A DNA stretch of 64,000 bases, taken from positions 496,001 to 560,000 of the forward strand of contig NZ_CP113918.1 of the NCBI RefSeq assembly GCF_029395495.1, read 5' to 3'. Below, piece after piece: positions 12,220 to 22,047 of this stretch. The number at the start of each line of letters is the position of its first letter. Positions within the stretch are counted from its first letter, which is position 1. The position numbers and the translations under genes are program-made. The notes below the pieces were generated by a model, which worked only from the letters and a program-made list of their open reading frames with translations, was not told the origin of the DNA and searched no databases. This stretch comes from Bifidobacterium sp. ESL0769. Its GTDB lineage: Bacteria; Actinomycetota; Actinomycetes; Actinomycetales; Bifidobacteriaceae.

Positions 12220-15200
12220 GTGCTGGACGTCAACGCATTTGACAAACTGAGGATTGGACTCGCCACTACCGAGGACATCCACAAGTGGAGCTACGGCGAA
12301 GTCAAGAAGCCGGAAACCATCAACTATAGAACTTTGAAGCCCGAGAAGGACGGCCTGTTCGGAGAGCAGATCTTCGGACCGACCCGCGACTGGGAGTGCG
12401 CCTGCGGCAAATACAAGCGCGTCCGTTTCAAGGGCATCGTCTGCGAACGCTGCGGCGTGGAGGTCACCAAATCCCGCGTCCGCCGTGAGCGCATGGGCCA
12501 CATTGAGCTGGCCGCACCGGTCACGCACATCTGGTTCTTCAAGGGTGTGCCGAGCCGCTTGGGCTATCTGCTCGACATCGCGCCGAAGGACCTGGAGAAG
12601 GTCATCTACTTTGCGGCCTATATGGTCACGAGCGTCGATGAGCAGCAGCGCCAGCAGGATCTGCCGGATCTGCAGGACGAATTCGACACCGAAATCGCGC
12701 AGCTTAACAAGCGTCGCGACAACGAGATCGAGGAACGTGCCAAGAAGCTCGAGTCCGACATGGCCGAGCTCGAGGCCAGCGGCGATGCCAAGGGCAGTGC
12801 CAAGTCCAAGATCCGCAACTCCGCCGAGCGCGAGATGGCGGCCATCCGCCAGCGCTACGACGATCAGGCCCAGCGCCTCGCTGCCGTGTTCGACCGCTTC
12901 AAGACCTTGAAGCCGGGTGACATGGAAGGTGACGTGGACCTGTGGCAGGAAATGGTCGACCGTTACGGCGACTATTTCGAAGGCTCCATGGGTGCCGAAG
13001 CCATTCAGAAGCGTCTGCGCGACTTCGACCTCGAAGGTGCCGCCAAGCAGCTTCGCGAAGAGATCGACACCGGCTCCGGCCAGCGCAAGGCCCGCGCTCT
13101 GAAGAGGCTCAAGGTTGTCAACGCCTTCCTCACCACGGACAACAAGCCCGAGGCGATGGTCTTGAACGCCATCCCGGTCATTCCTCCGGATCTGCGCCCG
13201 ATGGTTCAGCTTGACGGCGGCCGTTTTGCCACCTCCGATCTGAACGATCTTTATCGCCGCGTCATCAACCGCAACAACCGTTTGAAGAGGCTCATCGAGC
13301 TCGGCGCCCCCGAGATCATGCTCAACAACGAGAAGCGCATGCTGCAGGAAGCCGTTGACTCCCTGTTCGACAACGGCCGTCGTGGCCGTCCGGTCACCGG
13401 CGCTTCCAACCGTCCGCTGAAGTCGCTTTCCGACATGCTCAAGGGCAAGCAGGGCCGTTTCCGCCAGAACCTTCTCGGTAAGCGCGTGGATTATTCCGGC
13501 CGTTCTGTGATCGTCGTCGGCCCGTCGCTTAGAATGCACCAGTGCGGTCTGCCGAAGCCGATGGCTTTGGAGCTCTTCAAGCCCTTCGTCATCAAGAAGC
13601 TCGTGGACCAGAACTACGCGCAGAACATGAAGAGCGCGAAGCGTCTGGTCGACCGTCAGGATTCGTCCGTCTGGGACGTGCTTGAAGACGTCATCAGCGA
13701 GCATCCGGTGCTCCTGAACCGTGCGCCTACGCTGCACAGGCTCGGCATTCAGGCCTTCGAACCGATTTTGGTCGAAGGCAAGGCCATCCACCTGCCGCCG
13801 CTCGCTTGCGCCGCGTTCAACGCGGACTTCGACGGCGACCAGATGGCAGTCCACCTTCCGCTGAGCGTCGAGGCACAGGCCGAGGCCCGTTCCTTGATGA
13901 TGGCTTCCGACAACATCCTGAAGCCGGCAGACGGCCACACCGTCACCATGCCTTCTCAGGACATGATTCTGGGTCTTTACTTCCTTTCCACCGTTGTGGA
14001 AGGCGCCAAGGGCCAGGGCCGCGTGCTCGGTTCTCCTGAGGAACTGCGCATGGCTGTCGACCGTCACGACGTCGATACCCAGGCCAAGGTGCTCGTGCGC
14101 CTGCCCAAGGACTTTGTGCTTCCCAAGGATTGGGAGCCGAGTGAGCTCAAGGTCACCGACCCCGAGCCGGGCAGCCCGGACGTGGTCAAGGAAGAGCGTT
14201 TCAAGGACGGTTCCGTCCTCTTCGCCACTTCCTACGGCCGCTTGAAGTTCAACGAGACCCTGCCTGTCGACTATCCGTTCATCAACGAGCAGGTCGCCAA
14301 GGGCAAGCTCTCCACGATTGTCGACGACATCGCCACGCGTTACTCCACCGCCCAGGTGGCCGCGACGCTGGACGCCCTGAAGGACCTCGGTTTCACCCGC
14401 GCTCCTTGGTCGGGCGTCACGATGTCCTTCTCCGACATCGTCGAACCGCCGGAGCGTCTCGACATCATCCACGACTACGAAGGTCAGGCCGACAAGGTCA
14501 ACGACCAGTACGAGATGGGTCTGTTGACCGAAGAGGAACGCCGTCAGGAGCTGATCAACCTGTGGACCGAATGCACCGACAAGGTTGCAGACGCCATGCG
14601 CAATAACTTCAAGGACGACAACAACGTCAACATCATGGTGCAGTCCGGAGCCCGTGGAAACTGGATGCAGATTCGCCAGATTTCCGGTATGCGAGGCCTG
14701 GTGGCAAACCCGAAGGGCGAAATCATCTCCCGTCCTGTCAAGTCCAACTACCGCGAGGGCCTCTCCGTCCTGGAATACTTCATCTCCCAGCACGGCGCCC
14801 GTAAGGGTCTGGCCGATACCGCACTTCGTACCGCAGAATCTGGCTACCTCACCCGTCGTCTCGTCGACGTGGCCCAGGAGGTCATCGTGCGCGAAGAGGA
14901 TTGCGGCACCAAGCGTGGTCTGATGATCAAGATCGCCGACCGCGATGAGGACGGCAATCTCGTGCTTGTCAAGGACGCGGACGGCGGTCCTTACTCCCGT
15001 CTCTTGGCTGACGACGTCATCGACCCCAAGGACGGCGAGACCGTGCTCTACAAGCGCGGCGATGCCCTTTCGATGGATGTGTTGCGCGACATGGTCGCCC
15101 ACGGCGTCGAAGAGGTCAAGGCCCGCTCCGTGCTGACCTGCGAGTCCAAGCGCGGCGTGTGCGCGAAGTGCTACGGCTGGTCGCTGGCCACCAATCGTCT

Positions 15201-16308
15201 GGTGGATGTCGGCGAGGCCGTCGGCGTTGTCGCGGCACAATCCATCGGCGAGCCTGGTACGCAGCTGACGCTTCGTTCCTTCCACTCCGGCGGCGTCGCT
15301 TCCGCTTCCGATATCACCCAGGGTCTTCCCCGTGTCACCGAGCTCTTCGAGGCGCGTACGCCTAAGGGCGAGGCACCGATCACGGAGTACCCGGGCACCG
15401 TCAAGGTCGAGGATTCCGACCACGGTCGCCAGGTCACGCTGACCCCGGACGATACGAACATCGAGCCGATCACCTACCCGGTGACCCGTCGTGCGCCCCT
15501 TCTGGTCAAGGACGGCGACCACGTCGACACCGGCACCCAGCTGATCGAAGGCTCCGTCGATCCGAAGAAGATTCTTCGTATCCTCGGTCCTCGTGCGGCT
15601 CAGGTCAACATCGTCGAGGGCGTGCACGACGTGTATCGCTCCCAGGGCGTGGATATCCACGACAAGCACCTCGAGGTCATCGTCCACCAGATGCTTCGCC
15701 GCATCACGGTGATCGATTCCGGCACCACGAGCCTGCTGCCCGGTGAGTTGGTCGATCAGTCCAAGTTCCGCGATGCCAACATGAAGGCAGTCAAGGAAGG
15801 CGGCAAGCCTGCTGCAGGTCGTCCGGAGCTCTTGGGCATCACCAAGGCTTCGCTGGCCACCGATTCCTGGCTCTCCGCCGCTTCGTTCCAGGAGACCACC
15901 CGTGTCTTGACGGAAGCCGCTTTGGAACAGAAGTCCGACGAGCTCAAGGGCTTGAAGGAGAACGTCATCATCGGCAAGCTCATCCCTGCTGGCACCGGTC
16001 TGGCCCGCTATCGCAACGCGACGGTCGAGCCCGACAAGGCCATCCGCGACACCATCTACCCGAACTTCGGCTTGGGCGGGGACGCGTCCGGCACCGACTT
16101 TGGCGAGGGCGGCATGGACGATATGGACTTCTCCAATATCGACTTTGGCGACCTGAAGCTCGGCGACGACTTCAACCCCGATGACTTCCTCAACGATCAG
16201 GGTGGAGCCACGGAGCTCGGCGGCGACACCGATTTCGGCTCCGGCGCTGCTCCCAGCACCGATGCCAACTCGGGCACCGGCACCGACAACTCCGGTTCTC
16301 AAGCCTGA
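12220..16308 (+). CDS. rpoC: RNA polymerase beta' subunit
   Basis: This is the 1362-residue catalytic beta' subunit. GTG at 12220 is chosen because AGGA lies 7 bases upstream and the N-terminus [19 protein letters not shown] matches the family. The first zinc site uses Cys 60, 62, 75 and 78 (CACGK...CERCG). The Mg-binding motif NADFDGD begins at residue 534 and the second zinc cluster includes [11 protein letters not shown] near residue 974. The last ~90 residues form an acidic, Gly/Asp-rich tail. A hairpin lies 32 bases after the stop. Confidence 0.98.
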   Translation: MLDVNAFDKLRIGLATTEDIHKWSYGEVKKPETINYRTLKPEKDGLFGEQIFGPTRDWECACGKYKRVRFKGIVCERCGVEVTKSRVRRERMGHIELAAPVTHIWFFKGVPSRLGYLLDIAPKDLEKVIYFAAYMVTSVDEQQRQQDLPDLQDEFDTEIAQLNKRRDNEIEERAKKLESDMAELEASGDAKGSAKSKIRNSAEREMAAIRQRYDDQAQRLAAVFDRFKTLKPGDMEGDVDLWQEMVDRYGDYFEGSMGAEAIQKRLRDFDLEGAAKQLREEIDTGSGQRKARALKRLKVVNAFLTTDNKPEAMVLNAIPVIPPDLRPMVQLDGGRFATSDLNDLYRRVINRNNRLKRLIELGAPEIMLNNEKRMLQEAVDSLFDNGRRGRPVTGASNRPLKSLSDMLKGKQGRFRQNLLGKRVDYSGRSVIVVGPSLRMHQCGLPKPMALELFKPFVIKKLVDQNYAQNMKSAKRLVDRQDSSVWDVLEDVISEHPVLLNRAPTLHRLGIQAFEPILVEGKAIHLPPLACAAFNADFDGDQMAVHLPLSVEAQAEARSLMMASDNILKPADGHTVTMPSQDMILGLYFLSTVVEGAKGQGRVLGSPEELRMAVDRHDVDTQAKVLVRLPKDFVLPKDWEPSELKVTDPEPGSPDVVKEERFKDGSVLFATSYGRLKFNETLPVDYPFINEQVAKGKLSTIVDDIATRYSTAQVAATLDALKDLGFTRAPWSGVTMSFSDIVEPPERLDIIHDYEGQADKVNDQYEMGLLTEEERRQELINLWTECTDKVADAMRNNFKDDNNVNIMVQSGARGNWMQIRQISGMRGLVANPKGEIISRPVKSNYREGLSVLEYFISQHGARKGLADTALRTAESGYLTRRLVDVAQEVIVREEDCGTKRGLMIKIADRDEDGNLVLVKDADGGPYSRLLADDVIDPKDGETVLYKRGDALSMDVLRDMVAHGVEEVKARSVLTCESKRGVCAKCYGWSLATNRLVDVGEAVGVVAAQSIGEPGTQLTLRSFHSGGVASASDITQGLPRVTELFEARTPKGEAPITEYPGTVKVEDSDHGRQVTLTPDDTNIEPITYPVTRRAPLLVKDGDHVDTGTQLIEGSVDPKKILRILGPRAAQVNIVEGVHDVYRSQGVDIHDKHLEVIVHQMLRRITVIDSGTTSLLPGELVDQSKFRDANMKAVKEGGKPAAGRPELLGITKASLATDSWLSAASFQETTRVLTEAALEQKSDELKGLKENVIIGKLIPAGTGLARYRNATVEPDKAIRDTIYPNFGLGGDASGTDFGEGGMDDMDFSNIDFGDLKLGDDFNPDDFLNDQGGATELGGDTDFGSGAAPSTDANSGTGTDNSGSQA

Positions 16309-16340
16309 TGAAATAGGCTGAAAGGCCGAGTAGTGGTTAT

Positions 16341-16377
16341 ATTTGTCCCGATGCGTTTACGACGCACCGGGACAAAT
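16341..16377 (+). terminator. Hairpin after rpoC
   Basis: ATTTGTCCCG pairs with CGGGACAAAT, and TGCGT/ACGCA extends the stem inside. The T tract is weak. The rest of the 324-base gap to the FHA gene holds no gene I can support. Confidence 0.6.
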
Positions 16378-16632
16378 TCGTATCTGCAGCTTGTTCGTCG
16401 GATGCGGGGGGTGGTGATGTTACTAACCGACTGGCCACGCTTCTAATCAAATCGTTATGCCTCTGCAGGTACATTTCGGAAGGTAAAAAATCAACGGCGA
16501 GGGCATCGGCGACTGGTAAAGGCCACAATGGTAGGCAAATACCAATGTTTCGTATAACGATTTATGGATTTTCGGATATCTTGTGTGTGCACTCCGGCGT
16601 TATGGCTCAAAATGTTGCGGTTTTGCGGTAAC

Positions 16633-17250
16633 ATGGCTTTTATGAGCACTTTGCCTTTTCCGCCGCCACCCGAGCTTGGTTGGTATGACGATGACGCCAC
16701 AGTTGTATCCGCAAACCAGAGCGCGGCCGTAGAGCCCGCAGAGGATTCGGGGGCGGCGCAGACTCCGCAGACGTTGGTTGACAAGGCCGTCGCGGCGCGC
16801 AAGCCTGCCGCTGACAAATCCTGGACTTCGTCCACTCCGCAGACCAATAGCGAGGGTGACATCGAGGACTGGGATGGAACGGTGCTTTCCACCGCTTTCA
16901 TGGCCGAAGAGCCCAAGAAACGTTACCGCCTGCACAACGATGCCACAGGCCAGGATATTGAGCTGATCAAGAGCGCTCTGCTTGGCCGCAACGTTTCAGC
17001 CACCGTGCCGCAAGGCGCGATGTCGATCAAGCTTGCCGATCCGACGCGCACGGTTTCACGCAATCACGCCGCCGTCAGCTACGACAAGGACGGCGCGTTG
17101 TGGATCGAGGACTACGGTTCGCTCAACGGCACGTATATCATTGAGGACGACCACGAGCAGCAGGTCAAAGACAACCCTGTTCAGCTCACGGCGCCTACGA
17201 CGTTGCGTATCGGCGACCAGTTCTTCAAGCTCACTGAAGACAAGAGCTGA
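16633..17250 (+). CDS. FHA-domain protein of the PFNA cluster
   Basis: This protein of about 205 residues carries a C-terminal forkhead-associated domain, which binds phosphothreonine peptides. Key residues are visible in LLGRN, SRNHAAVSY and GSLNGTYI. The N-terminal half is a Pro/Ala-rich disordered segment with several Thr that could be kinase targets. The start is uncertain: ATG at 16633 or 16642. It faces the kinase/phosphatase cluster convergently, so it is a likely reader of phosphorylation made by the kinase encoded at its far end. Confidence 0.88.
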   Translation: MAFMSTLPFPPPPELGWYDDDATVVSANQSAAVEPAEDSGAAQTPQTLVDKAVAARKPAADKSWTSSTPQTNSEGDIEDWDGTVLSTAFMAEEPKKRYRLHNDATGQDIELIKSALLGRNVSATVPQGAMSIKLADPTRTVSRNHAAVSYDKDGALWIEDYGSLNGTYIIEDDHEQQVKDNPVQLTAPTTLRIGDQFFKLTEDKS

Positions 17251-17375
17251 AGCCGGCTAAGTAAGTCTCAGCTAAATTAAAGTTAGTTATTGTCATAGAT
17301 TTGGCGTGAGGCTCGTCGAAGCTTGCGTTTCGGCTTGGTGTGAGGCTTTGATTGTTGAAAATTAGTAATACGTTA

Positions 17376-17431
17376 CATAACGAATGTCCCGTTACCTTAC
17401 CATTTCGGTAGGTAACGGGACATTCGTTATG
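17376..17431. terminator. Long inverted repeat between convergent genes
   Basis: A 21-bp perfect stem begins CATAACGAATGTCCC and is closed by TACC/GGTA around an ATTTC loop, giving about 25 pairs with one bulge. It lies in the 323-base gap between the FHA gene and the small minus-strand gene and could stop transcription from both sides. It lacks a strong T run. Nothing else is recognisable in this gap. Confidence 0.6.
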
Positions 17432-17573
17432 TCGAACGGTTTAGATTTGGAACACATCGGTTTGCTATCAAATCGATAAACCGGCTGACGTAATTATTTG
17501 AGCCGATTTATTCGCACGGTTACCCGACAGTCGTCTTTGCGAGTATCAGTTACCTCACAGGCACCGAACAGCA

Positions 17574-18149
17574 TTATTGCCGAGTGGCCAGCGCAGCGTC
17601 GATGGCGGGGTCGTGCAGCTGGGCGAGCCAGTTCAAGAGCTCCGGGTAGGTATTGGGGTTGCGTGCCAGGCAGGGACGCAGCTCGGGGGCGTATTGGGCG
17701 ATGCTCGCGATGGTCATCTGGTCGGTGTTCGGATCCAGCGCCTGCTCGGCAGTGTAGCCGTAAGCGTTCGTGGCGACAGGCATTTGCTGGTTGTAGGCGG
17801 CAGCCGTCTGCTGCTGTGCCGCATACTGATTCGCGGCGGCATACTGGCCACCCGCGGCCTGCTGGTCGGCACTGTAGGCTGTTGAAGCCTGCGCCGCAGC
17901 ATCCTGCTGAGCCGGAGCCTCTTGCGGCGAAACGCCATGGTCGGGAACCTCAAAGCCCATGGTTTTGAGCGTCTCGCGAGCGCGATCGTCGCCGAACTGG
18001 GCGAGCCAGCGTTTCAGCCCAGGGTAGGCGCGTGGGTTCGCGGCTACGTTCGCGCCGAAATCCGGGTTTTCGTAGGCGACTTTCGCCAGCATAATCGGGT
18101 CTGCCTCGGAATCCTGAACAACGGCGACGGCGGTGTCGTAATCAACCAT
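17574..18149 (-). CDS. Small protein with two variant leucine-rich-like motifs
   Basis: The 191-residue product has two similar ends joined by an Ala/Gln/Tyr-rich linker. The N-terminal copy contains AANPRAYPGLKRWLAQFGDD and the C-terminal copy ARNPNTYPELLNWLAQLHDP. The spacing fits the variant leucine-rich repeat module found in actinobacterial FHA and kinase-associated proteins. A third copy occurs at the end of the FHA protein at 60.3-62.1 kb. It is the last gene of the minus-strand kinase cluster, 167 bases after the phosphatase gene. Binding partner unknown. Confidence 0.8.
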   Translation of the reverse strand: MVDYDTAVAVVQDSEADPIMLAKVAYENPDFGANVAANPRAYPGLKRWLAQFGDDRARETLKTMGFEVPDHGVSPQEAPAQQDAAAQASTAYSADQQAAGGQYAAANQYAAQQQTAAAYNQQMPVATNAYGYTAEQALDPNTDQMTIASIAQYAPELRPCLARNPNTYPELLNWLAQLHDPAIDAALATRQ

Positions 18150-18316
18150 GGTCTTTCACTTCTCTTTCTTTTCGATGAATGCTCGATGTTCATCTGTTTT
18201 CTATTATCGATAATTATTACTTCACTACAAAAGATTATAACGTTTGATTCGCGTTCTGTCGCGTGAATGGTGCACAAATAAAACGAAAATAAGCGTATTT
18301 ATCAGATTTATGCGAC

Positions 18317-19174
18317 TTATGTATGCAGACTGTCGAGGGTGACATCTCCGATGGTCTCCAGCTCCTCCCCGATATCGAGTTTGCTGGCGTGCCAAGGCTC
18401 GTTGCAGGAGATGCTTGGCCGCACGTCGACGACGACGATGGTGATGTTGTCGTTGCCCCCGGCCTTGAGAGCCGCGCGCGTCAGCGCTTCCACGGCACGT
18501 TTCGGGTCCGGGTTCGCCTGGCAGATCGCCGCGATTTCGGTGTCGTCGACCTCGGAATAAAGTCCGTCGGAACATACGATGAACCGGCCGGAGGGCACCA
18601 CCGCGTAAAAGTCGGGCCGAATGCCTTGCGGCGCGCCGATGCACTGGGTGATGACGTTTCGCGGGATGGTCGCATTGGCCATTTTCGGCGACATCAGTCC
18701 GGCGTCAATGGCCTGTTGCCGCTCGGAATGGTCCTTGGTGATATGGCTGATTGAGGAAGCGACCGCGTTGCCGTGCTCGTCGAGATTGAAATGGTAAGTG
18801 CGGGAATCGCCGACATTGATCACATACCAAAGCGGAGCCTGCTCACTGCCGTCCTTGGCTGGGCGGGCAGGAAGGATGATGCCGGTGGCCGTGGTTCCGG
18901 CCAGGCCGCCAAGGTCCTTGCCCAGTTCGTAGACGTCATGCTGGGAGGCGTTCAGTGCGGATTCGATGACTTTTCGGGACCGCACGGCCTTACTCGCGAT
19001 GGCCTTGAAGTGCCCTGCGGTCAACGCGCTCGCGCGTTCGCCGCCGACGCCGCCGCCCATGCCGTCGCAGACCATATAGACTCCGGGCTCGTTGACCCCA
19101 GTGTCTTGGTTGTTGCGTCGCCTTTTGCCGATGTCGGTGCCCATGGCCGCACGAATGTGTGGGTGATTAGACAT
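18317..19174 (-). CDS. prpC: PP2C-family Ser/Thr protein phosphatase
   Basis: This 285-residue cytoplasmic PPM/PP2C phosphatase removes phosphate from Ser/Thr and should oppose the kinase of the same cluster. All metal-binding motifs are present: DIGKRRRNNQD, VCDGMGGGVGGERAS, GTTAT, NVGDSRTY, DHSERQQAIDAG, CSDGL and GGNDNIT. The ATG at 19174 begins two bases after the stop of the upstream gene and is preferred to a TTG six bases earlier. The tight packing indicates translational coupling within the cluster. Confidence 0.95.
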   Translation of the reverse strand: MSNHPHIRAAMGTDIGKRRRNNQDTGVNEPGVYMVCDGMGGGVGGERASALTAGHFKAIASKAVRSRKVIESALNASQHDVYELGKDLGGLAGTTATGIILPARPAKDGSEQAPLWYVINVGDSRTYHFNLDEHGNAVASSISHITKDHSERQQAIDAGLMSPKMANATIPRNVITQCIGAPQGIRPDFYAVVPSGRFIVCSDGLYSEVDDTEIAAICQANPDPKRAVEALTRAALKAGGNDNITIVVVDVRPSISCNEPWHASKLDIGEELETIGDVTLDSLHT

Positions 19175-19176
19175 AA

Positions 19177-22047
19177 TCAACGACCTTTCCGTGCGGTGGT
19201 TTTGCGTTTTGTATGCACACCAGTCAGTATAGACGTGCCTTTTGTCGCATTTTTCTTCGAGGTTTTACCTGGTTTTGCGCTTTTGCCGGTTTTGGCTTTC
19301 GAAACATTTGCGAAACCCGCGGAACCTTTGGCACCTGAGCGATTCTTGGAACCTGAATGACCTGCGACGTTCTTGGATCCTAACTCCTTGAGCCGGCTAA
19401 GATCCAAGTGCGGCATATGGAAGACGCCCTTGAGCGAAAGTCGGGTACGCAGACGACGCATGCGCGGTTGGTCGGCGAGGATGGCTTTGCGCATGGCCTT
19501 GACCCGCTTCCAATAATCCTCAGAAGCCGTCTCTTCGGGTTTCTTGCCGGAGAAGGCGACCCAATCGGCCTCGCGAGAGAGCAGCTGAAGCTGGCCCAAG
19601 TCAATCGGATGCCCCTTGAACGGCTTCCTTTTCTTGGCTGCTTTTTCGGCGGCTTTCTGTGCCTTGCGCGTGGGCAATTGACTGGCGGCGGGAGTCATAG
19701 TCGAAGCTGCGGTTCCAGCGGCCCCGGTTGTATCCATTGCACTTATACCGCCTTCTTTCGCGGCCTTCAGCGCTTTGTCGATCTGCGCGACCTGCTGCCG
19801 GCGGGTGCCGGAGGTCTTGATGCCGCTTTGATCGGCGAGCATGTCGATGGCCCTCCAGCCGGAAGCGATGCGTTGCTCAGAGCTGCCGCGACGGGCCATG
19901 ACGGCCAGTTGGATGGCTTTGATAAGCAATATCAGCCCACAAATAATAAGGATGATCCACAGCGGGCTGCCGTAGATAGCGACTTTTTCGGCAATCGCGA
20001 GAATCCTCATCAACGTGGCATTCCCGTTGAGGTCGCCCGCGTCCGCGCCGTCAAGCGAGGACTGGTCGCGGGCTTGGTTCTGGTCATGCAGCGGGTCGAC
20101 GAGCGGCACCGGCGGCTGACGCACCAGCGTCTTCGGGTTCGGCGGTGTCAGATCCTGGTTCTTGTTCGGGATCTTTGTCTCCTTGGGCGTGGGGTAGAAG
20201 GGCACCCAGCCGTAATCCTTGAAGTTGATCTCGACCCAGGCTTCGATGTCGTTGCCGGTGAAATCGGTTTGCGCCACGCCGCTCTTGGTGTGCGTGGTGC
20301 GGGCCTTGGTGATGTTGCCGTCCTTGTCTTTCGGGATGAAACCGAGCACCACGCGCGTGGGGAGATTGAGCTCGCGGGCCATCATCGCCATCGCCGAAGC
20401 GTACTGCTCGCTGTCGCCGACCATCGCGGTGCCGCCGAGCATGGAATCGATGCGGAAGTTGCCATGGCCCGGCAGCGACGGATAATCGCCCGCCAGTCCG
20501 TGGGAGAACCAGCCCTTGGTCTTGAGCGCCGTGGCGAGGGTTGCTGCGGTCGCGCCGTCGCTGTCCTGCTTGCCGGTCAAAGCCGGCGCGAGTCTGCTGG
20601 CGCTGTCGGGGATATCCTTCGCTTCGGGTTGTGTGATGCGCTCGGCGTGTGCATGGATGATTTGTTGCTGGCTGGGGATATCGGCGATGACGCCGGATTC
20701 GGTATAGGTCTGCCCGCCAAGTGCCATGTTGGGCACGATGGCCGAATGGGTGCCCATGTTGTAATAGAAATCCTGGGTATTCATACCGACGGACGTCGCT
20801 TCGCCTGCCAATGGCAGCCATTGTTCGGAGAAGCCCTTGTGCACTTTGAAGGTGGCTTTGAAATGCTCGCCCTGCGTCGTGTTGGCGATGCCGCTGCCGA
20901 TCTTGCGGTAATCGGAGGAATCGCTGGCGTCCGTGGAATCCGAAAGGTTCCAGACGTTGCCGTCGAAGCGATCCATGACGGCCAGGCGCACCGGTGTGCC
21001 GGCGGGAAGCCCGGAGACTGAAAGCAGCGTTTCCTTCTTATGGTATTTGACATACGAACGCATATCGCTTAACGGACTGGTGTATTGGTGCGGGTCGAGC
21101 GGTGGGTTGTAGCGGTCGCGCAGCGTTAAGCGGTGCTGCGGGACGATGAGGGTCGCACCGAACGACAGACCGACGGCAAGAACAATAATGATGACCATGC
21201 TTATCGGTCGGCGGATATCCAGTGACTGCCAGCGCCAGGCAAGCCAGACCACCAACGCCAGCATGGCGATAATGCCGCAGACTGGACGCAGCGTGCCGTA
21301 AGCGGTGCCCAAAAGCGCGCTCACCGCGAGGTTCAAGGCCAACGGGAAAATGGTGATGAGGTTGATTTTCTTGCTCACCGAAACCGCGAAAACGCCGGCC
21401 AGGAACGCCGTCCACAGATTGAGCGTCCACAGCGCCATCAGGCTGCCGTTGGCATTGCCGAGTGGCGGAATGACGGCGATGACATATTTGAACGAGCCGA
21501 AAGTCTGCGTGAAACCTTGGGTGATGGTTTTCAGGCTCGGTACGATATGTGCGATGGTCGTGTCGTTCAACGCGATAACGGGGCCGACGAGGAACTGCGC
21601 GAGGACAAGGAAAACGATTTGCCACCACAGTTTGAGCACCGGATTGACTCCGGCCAGGGCAATCAGAACGCCGAGCAGCGCCGCCGGAACGGCTGCCATG
21701 GCCCAGACCAGAACATTGCCGTAGACGTCGATGAGATTGGCGGAGTTGAGGCAGACGGTGACTAGGACGAGCAGGGCGCCGATGGCGGCGGTGGTCCAAG
21801 GGCGGCGAACGGTGACGAACATCTGACGCTGGCCATTGCTGGTGGCGGTCAGGGCAATCGGGGCCCGGGTGGTACTTGCCCACGTGCCGGTGGTGTTGGT
21901 GCCGGTCGTGCCGGTGAAATCGGGGAGGGAGGCCGAGGCCGATGCGGAAGCAGCTGCAGAAACAGAAGCCTTAGAGCGGTTTGCTTTCGCTCGGCTCGGG
22001 CTTGGCCGGCCCGTCGGATTGATTGCCGCGTTAAAGGAATCGCTCAT
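19177..22047 (-). CDS. tgm: Transglutaminase-fold membrane protein lacking the catalytic triad
   Basis: This 956-residue protein has a low-complexity N-terminus, a block of about seven membrane helices (roughly residues 75-300), an outside transglutaminase-like domain (about 480-625), another helix near 690-715 and a long basic C-terminal tail. It belongs to the DUF3488/TgpA-like group. The triad positions are changed: GDSEQYA instead of G-C-E-Y-A, IEAWVEI instead of HAWVE, and PFYPTP where Asp normally precedes PTP. It is therefore more likely a binding protein than an enzyme. It overlaps the DUF58 gene by four bases and immediately precedes prpC. Confidence 0.88.
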   Translation of the reverse strand: MSDSFNAAINPTGRPSPSRAKANRSKASVSAAASASASASLPDFTGTTGTNTTGTWASTTRAPIALTATSNGQRQMFVTVRRPWTTAAIGALLVLVTVCLNSANLIDVYGNVLVWAMAAVPAALLGVLIALAGVNPVLKLWWQIVFLVLAQFLVGPVIALNDTTIAHIVPSLKTITQGFTQTFGSFKYVIAVIPPLGNANGSLMALWTLNLWTAFLAGVFAVSVSKKINLITIFPLALNLAVSALLGTAYGTLRPVCGIIAMLALVVWLAWRWQSLDIRRPISMVIIIVLAVGLSFGATLIVPQHRLTLRDRYNPPLDPHQYTSPLSDMRSYVKYHKKETLLSVSGLPAGTPVRLAVMDRFDGNVWNLSDSTDASDSSDYRKIGSGIANTTQGEHFKATFKVHKGFSEQWLPLAGEATSVGMNTQDFYYNMGTHSAIVPNMALGGQTYTESGVIADIPSQQQIIHAHAERITQPEAKDIPDSASRLAPALTGKQDSDGATAATLATALKTKGWFSHGLAGDYPSLPGHGNFRIDSMLGGTAMVGDSEQYASAMAMMARELNLPTRVVLGFIPKDKDGNITKARTTHTKSGVAQTDFTGNDIEAWVEINFKDYGWVPFYPTPKETKIPNKNQDLTPPNPKTLVRQPPVPLVDPLHDQNQARDQSSLDGADAGDLNGNATLMRILAIAEKVAIYGSPLWIILIICGLILLIKAIQLAVMARRGSSEQRIASGWRAIDMLADQSGIKTSGTRRQQVAQIDKALKAAKEGGISAMDTTGAAGTAASTMTPAASQLPTRKAQKAAEKAAKKRKPFKGHPIDLGQLQLLSREADWVAFSGKKPEETASEDYWKRVKAMRKAILADQPRMRRLRTRLSLKGVFHMPHLDLSRLKELGSKNVAGHSGSKNRSGAKGSAGFANVSKAKTGKSAKPGKTSKKNATKGTSILTGVHTKRKTTARKGR

